Below, one piece after another: positions 62,122 to 64,000 of a stretch of 64,000 bases of DNA (the stretch's first letter is position 1; each line of letters begins with the position of its first letter). Below the pieces are notes generated by a model. The model did no database searches. It was given only the letters and a program-made list of their open reading frames with translations, and was not told the origin of the DNA. Origin of the DNA: DATATV01 sp036268615 (GTDB taxonomy: Bacteria; Actinomycetota; Actinomycetes; Mycobacteriales; Pseudonocardiaceae); NCBI GenBank assembly GCA_036268615.1, contig DATATV010000068.1:124001-188000 (forward strand), written 5' to 3'. A program made the position numbers and the translations under genes.

Positions 62122-62334
62122 ATGGTGGCTGACCTGAAGAAAGGTGCCAGGATCACCGGTGCCACGCGGGACAAACTCGCAGCGGATCTGAAGAAGAAGT
62201 ACGAGAAGGGCGCCAGCATCCGGGCGCTTGCCGAGTCGACGGGCCGTTCCTACGGATTCGTGCACCGGGTGCTCTCCGAATCAGGCGTTCAGTTGCGCGG
62301 GCGTGGGGGCGCCACCCGAACCAAGAAGAAGTAG
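62122..62334 (+). CDS. gbn: Small HTH nucleoid-associated protein (Gbn-like)
   Basis: The 70-aa protein has a single helix-turn-helix (about 25-50; KGASIRALAESTGRSYGFVH) flanked by basic arms, ending RGRGGATRTKKK. Size, HTH position and synteny (ABC ATPase upstream, enoyl-CoA hydratase downstream) match what I recall for the SCO1839/Gbn locus of Streptomyces, a GATC-binding nucleoid protein. ATG 62122 has AAGGCGG upstream; the longer frame from 62056 would add a non-conserved tail. The name is by recollection of size and neighbourhood, not by alignment. Confidence 0.7.
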   Translation: MVADLKKGARITGATRDKLAADLKKKYEKGASIRALAESTGRSYGFVHRVLSESGVQLRGRGGATRTKKK

Positions 62335-62426
62335 GCTACTGCGCGGTAACCTACTTTTTCACCGCGCGATCGGCCTGGGACGATGGGGACGTCGAGGACA
62401 CCGGTCCGCCGACCCCGGAGGTGTTC

Positions 62427-63236
62427 GTGCCGACGCCCGACGTCGATCCCGAGCTGCTGAAGCGTGGTGGTGTCCGCCTTGCCGTCGCCGGCGAGACGGC
62501 GACCATCACCCTGGACCGTCCCGATGTGCTCAATGCCCAGGTTCCGAGTACCTGGGCAGCCCTCGAACAAATCGGGCAGGGGCTGGGCCCGGACGTCCGC
62601 GTCGTGGTCGTCCGGGGTTCCGGTCGAGCATTTTCCGCCGGGCTGGACAAGCACATGTTCAGCCCCGCGGGTGTGGGTGGTGAACCCAATCTCGCCACCA
62701 TCGCCGGTTCGACACCGGCTGACGGCGACGCCATGATCGCCGGTTTTCAGCGCGGCTTCCAGTGGCTCACCGAACCCGATCGGGTCACGATCGCGGCGGT
62801 GCGCGGCCACGCCATCGGCGCCGGTTTCCAGCTCGCGCTCGCCTGCGACCTGCGCATCGCCACCCCCGACGCCCGCTTCACCATGGCCGAGACGTCCCTG
62901 GGACTGGTCCCGGACCTGCTCGGCACGCTGCCGTTGGTGCGCGCGATCGGCTACGCCAGGGCGGTGGAGATCTGCCTGACCGGCCGGCGGGTGCCGGCCG
63001 ACGAGGCGCTGCGGATCGGCCTGGTCAACAGCGTCGTCCCGGCCGAGGAACTGGACGCCACGGTGGACGCGCTGGTGGCGAAGGTGTGCGAGTCGCAGCC
63101 CGGCGCGGTGCGCGAGACGCTCGCCCTGCTCGCCGGGGCCGCCGCGAACCCGACCCTGGCCGAGCAGGGCGCAGCCGAGCGCGCCGCGCAGATCCGCCGC
63201 CTCGCCGAACTGAGCAGGCTGCTCAGCACGAGCTGA
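62427..63236 (+). CDS. Enoyl-CoA hydratase/isomerase family protein
   Basis: The 269-aa crotonase-fold protein has oxyanion-hole segments FSAGLDKHMF and GHAIGAGFQLALACDLR, and MAETSLGLVPDLLGTLPLVR in the region that carries the catalytic acid in hydratases; the exact acid residue is not obvious, so reaction type is open. I chose GTG 62427 because GGAGG (62417-62421) is five bases away; the GTG at 62421 overlaps that site. It follows the Gbn-like gene after 92 bp. Confidence 0.85.
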   Translation: MPTPDVDPELLKRGGVRLAVAGETATITLDRPDVLNAQVPSTWAALEQIGQGLGPDVRVVVVRGSGRAFSAGLDKHMFSPAGVGGEPNLATIAGSTPADGDAMIAGFQRGFQWLTEPDRVTIAAVRGHAIGAGFQLALACDLRIATPDARFTMAETSLGLVPDLLGTLPLVRAIGYARAVEICLTGRRVPADEALRIGLVNSVVPAEELDATVDALVAKVCESQPGAVRETLALLAGAAANPTLAEQGAAERAAQIRRLAELSRLLSTS

Positions 63237-63244
63237 TCGGTGGG

Positions 63245-63985
63245 TCAGCCCAGGGCGGGCACCCGCGGGGTGAACTTGGCGAGCAGGCCGGCGTTGGCCT
63301 CGTCGCCGCCGGGCACGTTGGAACTGCGCCACAGCGGCAGGCTCAGCGAGGAGCGCCGGGCCAGGTCGAGCAGCCGGACCAGCAGCAGGTTCCACAGGAA
63401 AGCGTTGACCACGGTGGAGATCGGCGCGGTCACCGGTGCGTCCAGCGGGTAGGTGGAGTCGCCCGGCACGACCAACGTGTCCAGCACGATCGTCGCGTTC
63501 TCGGCCAGCGTGCTGCCCGCCCGGCGCGGGGCGACCGAACTGGACGGTCCGGAGGTGACCGCGATCACCGGCCGGCCGGCGTCGCGGACGAGCGCGGCCA
63601 GTTCCACCGGGTACGGGTTCACCCCGGAGGTGGAGAACACCACGAGCGCGTCGTGGCCGCCCAGGGTGGCCACGTCGAGCACGTCGGCGGCCAGGCCGGA
63701 CCGGCGCTCGGCGGTGGTGCTGCGCTGCGCGCCGTGCATCGGCAGCAGGTCGGGGTGGTAGAGCGGGCGGACGCAGGCCAGGCCGCCGGCCCGGTAGAAG
63801 GTCTCGGCGACGGCGGCGAGCGAGTGGCCCGCGCCGGCGGTGAGGATCAGGCCGTCGGCCCGCACGGTGTCCAGCACCGCCTCGGCGGCCTGGTCGAGCG
63901 CGGTCGCGTTGTGTTCGGTGATCCGGGCCAGGTGCGCCTGCACCGACTGGTCGAACGTGCTGCCGGTGGTGTCCGTGGTGGTCAT
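63245..63985 (-). CDS. SIS-domain sugar isomerase-like protein
   Basis: The 246-aa protein has one SIS phosphosugar-binding domain: LTAGAGHSLAAVAETFYRAG near 48-67, then VVFSTSGVNPYPVELA and VIAVTSGPSSSVAP. It resembles the UPF0309 family of SIS proteins; the sugar phosphate is unknown. A strand of conserved residues YHPDLLPMHGAQ follows the first motif. It is convergent with the enoyl-CoA hydratase gene, nine bases apart, and starts 15 bp from the window end, so its promoter is outside. Confidence 0.85.
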   Translation of the reverse strand: MTTTDTTGSTFDQSVQAHLARITEHNATALDQAAEAVLDTVRADGLILTAGAGHSLAAVAETFYRAGGLACVRPLYHPDLLPMHGAQRSTTAERRSGLAADVLDVATLGGHDALVVFSTSGVNPYPVELAALVRDAGRPVIAVTSGPSSSVAPRRAGSTLAENATIVLDTLVVPGDSTYPLDAPVTAPISTVVNAFLWNLLLVRLLDLARRSSLSLPLWRSSNVPGGDEANAGLLAKFTPRVPALG

Positions 63986-64000
63986 CCGCGCGCCTCTCGA

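Overview
The window is a high-GC actinobacterial chromosome segment, most likely from the Pseudonocardiales (inference). It has many GTG starts, 4-bp start/stop overlaps, RbpA, WhiA, a mycothiol-type MDMPI-fold protein, a MptB-type polyprenol mannosyltransferase and a Gbn-like nucleoid protein. Its backbone follows the gene order I recall for Mycobacterium tuberculosis Rv1402-Rv1466: priA, fmt, rsmB, rpe, rib genes, uvrC-rapZ-yvcK-whiA, gap-pgk-tpiA-secG, the pgl-opcA-zwf-pgi-tal-tkt block, ctaB, ctaA/ABC/mptB and sufR-suf. There is no CRISPR array, insertion sequence, tRNA or rRNA that I can support.

Layout. 0-2 kb: a partial XdhC gene, a MarR regulator and a membrane protein. 2-7.6 kb: PriA, a small unknown ORF, peptide deformylase, Met-tRNA formyltransferase and RsmB. 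7.7-13.7 kb: a LysR regulator, then rpe-ribD-ribE-ribBA-ribH, with a PH-domain membrane protein and a Rieske lipoprotein translationally coupled behind. 13.7-19.6 kb: an MDMPI-fold protein facing uvrC-rapZ-yvcK-whiA. 19.9-23.7 kb: lower glycolysis, secG and rbpA. 23.7-27.6 kb: an accessory stretch with an orphan histidine kinase, an unknown membrane protein and two broken genes. 27.7-36 kb (minus strand): the pentose phosphate/G6PD operon. 36.4-43.5 kb: haem O/A synthesis, an ABC-2 exporter and MptB. 43.5-50.2 kb: a complete SUF Fe-S operon. 50.3-64 kb: regulators, AlkB, a sedolisin, an EAL-CBS-GGDEF protein, a dGTPase-like protein, an ABC-F ATPase, a Gbn-like protein, an enoyl-CoA hydratase and a SIS protein.

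Most genes are housekeeping. The most unusual signals are non-coding or decayed. (1) A two-copy 31-nt structured repeat (27713 and 60158) has a compensatory base-pair change. (2) The ABC-F gene has an apparent leaderless six-codon uORF followed by a perfect 10-bp hairpin, which looks like an attenuator. (3) Two adjacent pseudogenes occur: a kinase-like gene lacking its catalytic loop and a DUF3800 gene with two single-base deletions. (4) A recurrent TANNNT-N6/7-start-codon layout predicts several leaderless genes. (5) The SufR operator-like palindrome overlaps the sufR start codon. (6) Four GATC sites are clustered upstream of the Gbn-like gene. I did not find a clearly new multi-gene system. 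The uORF/hairpin/ABC-F unit is the best candidate for undescribed regulation.
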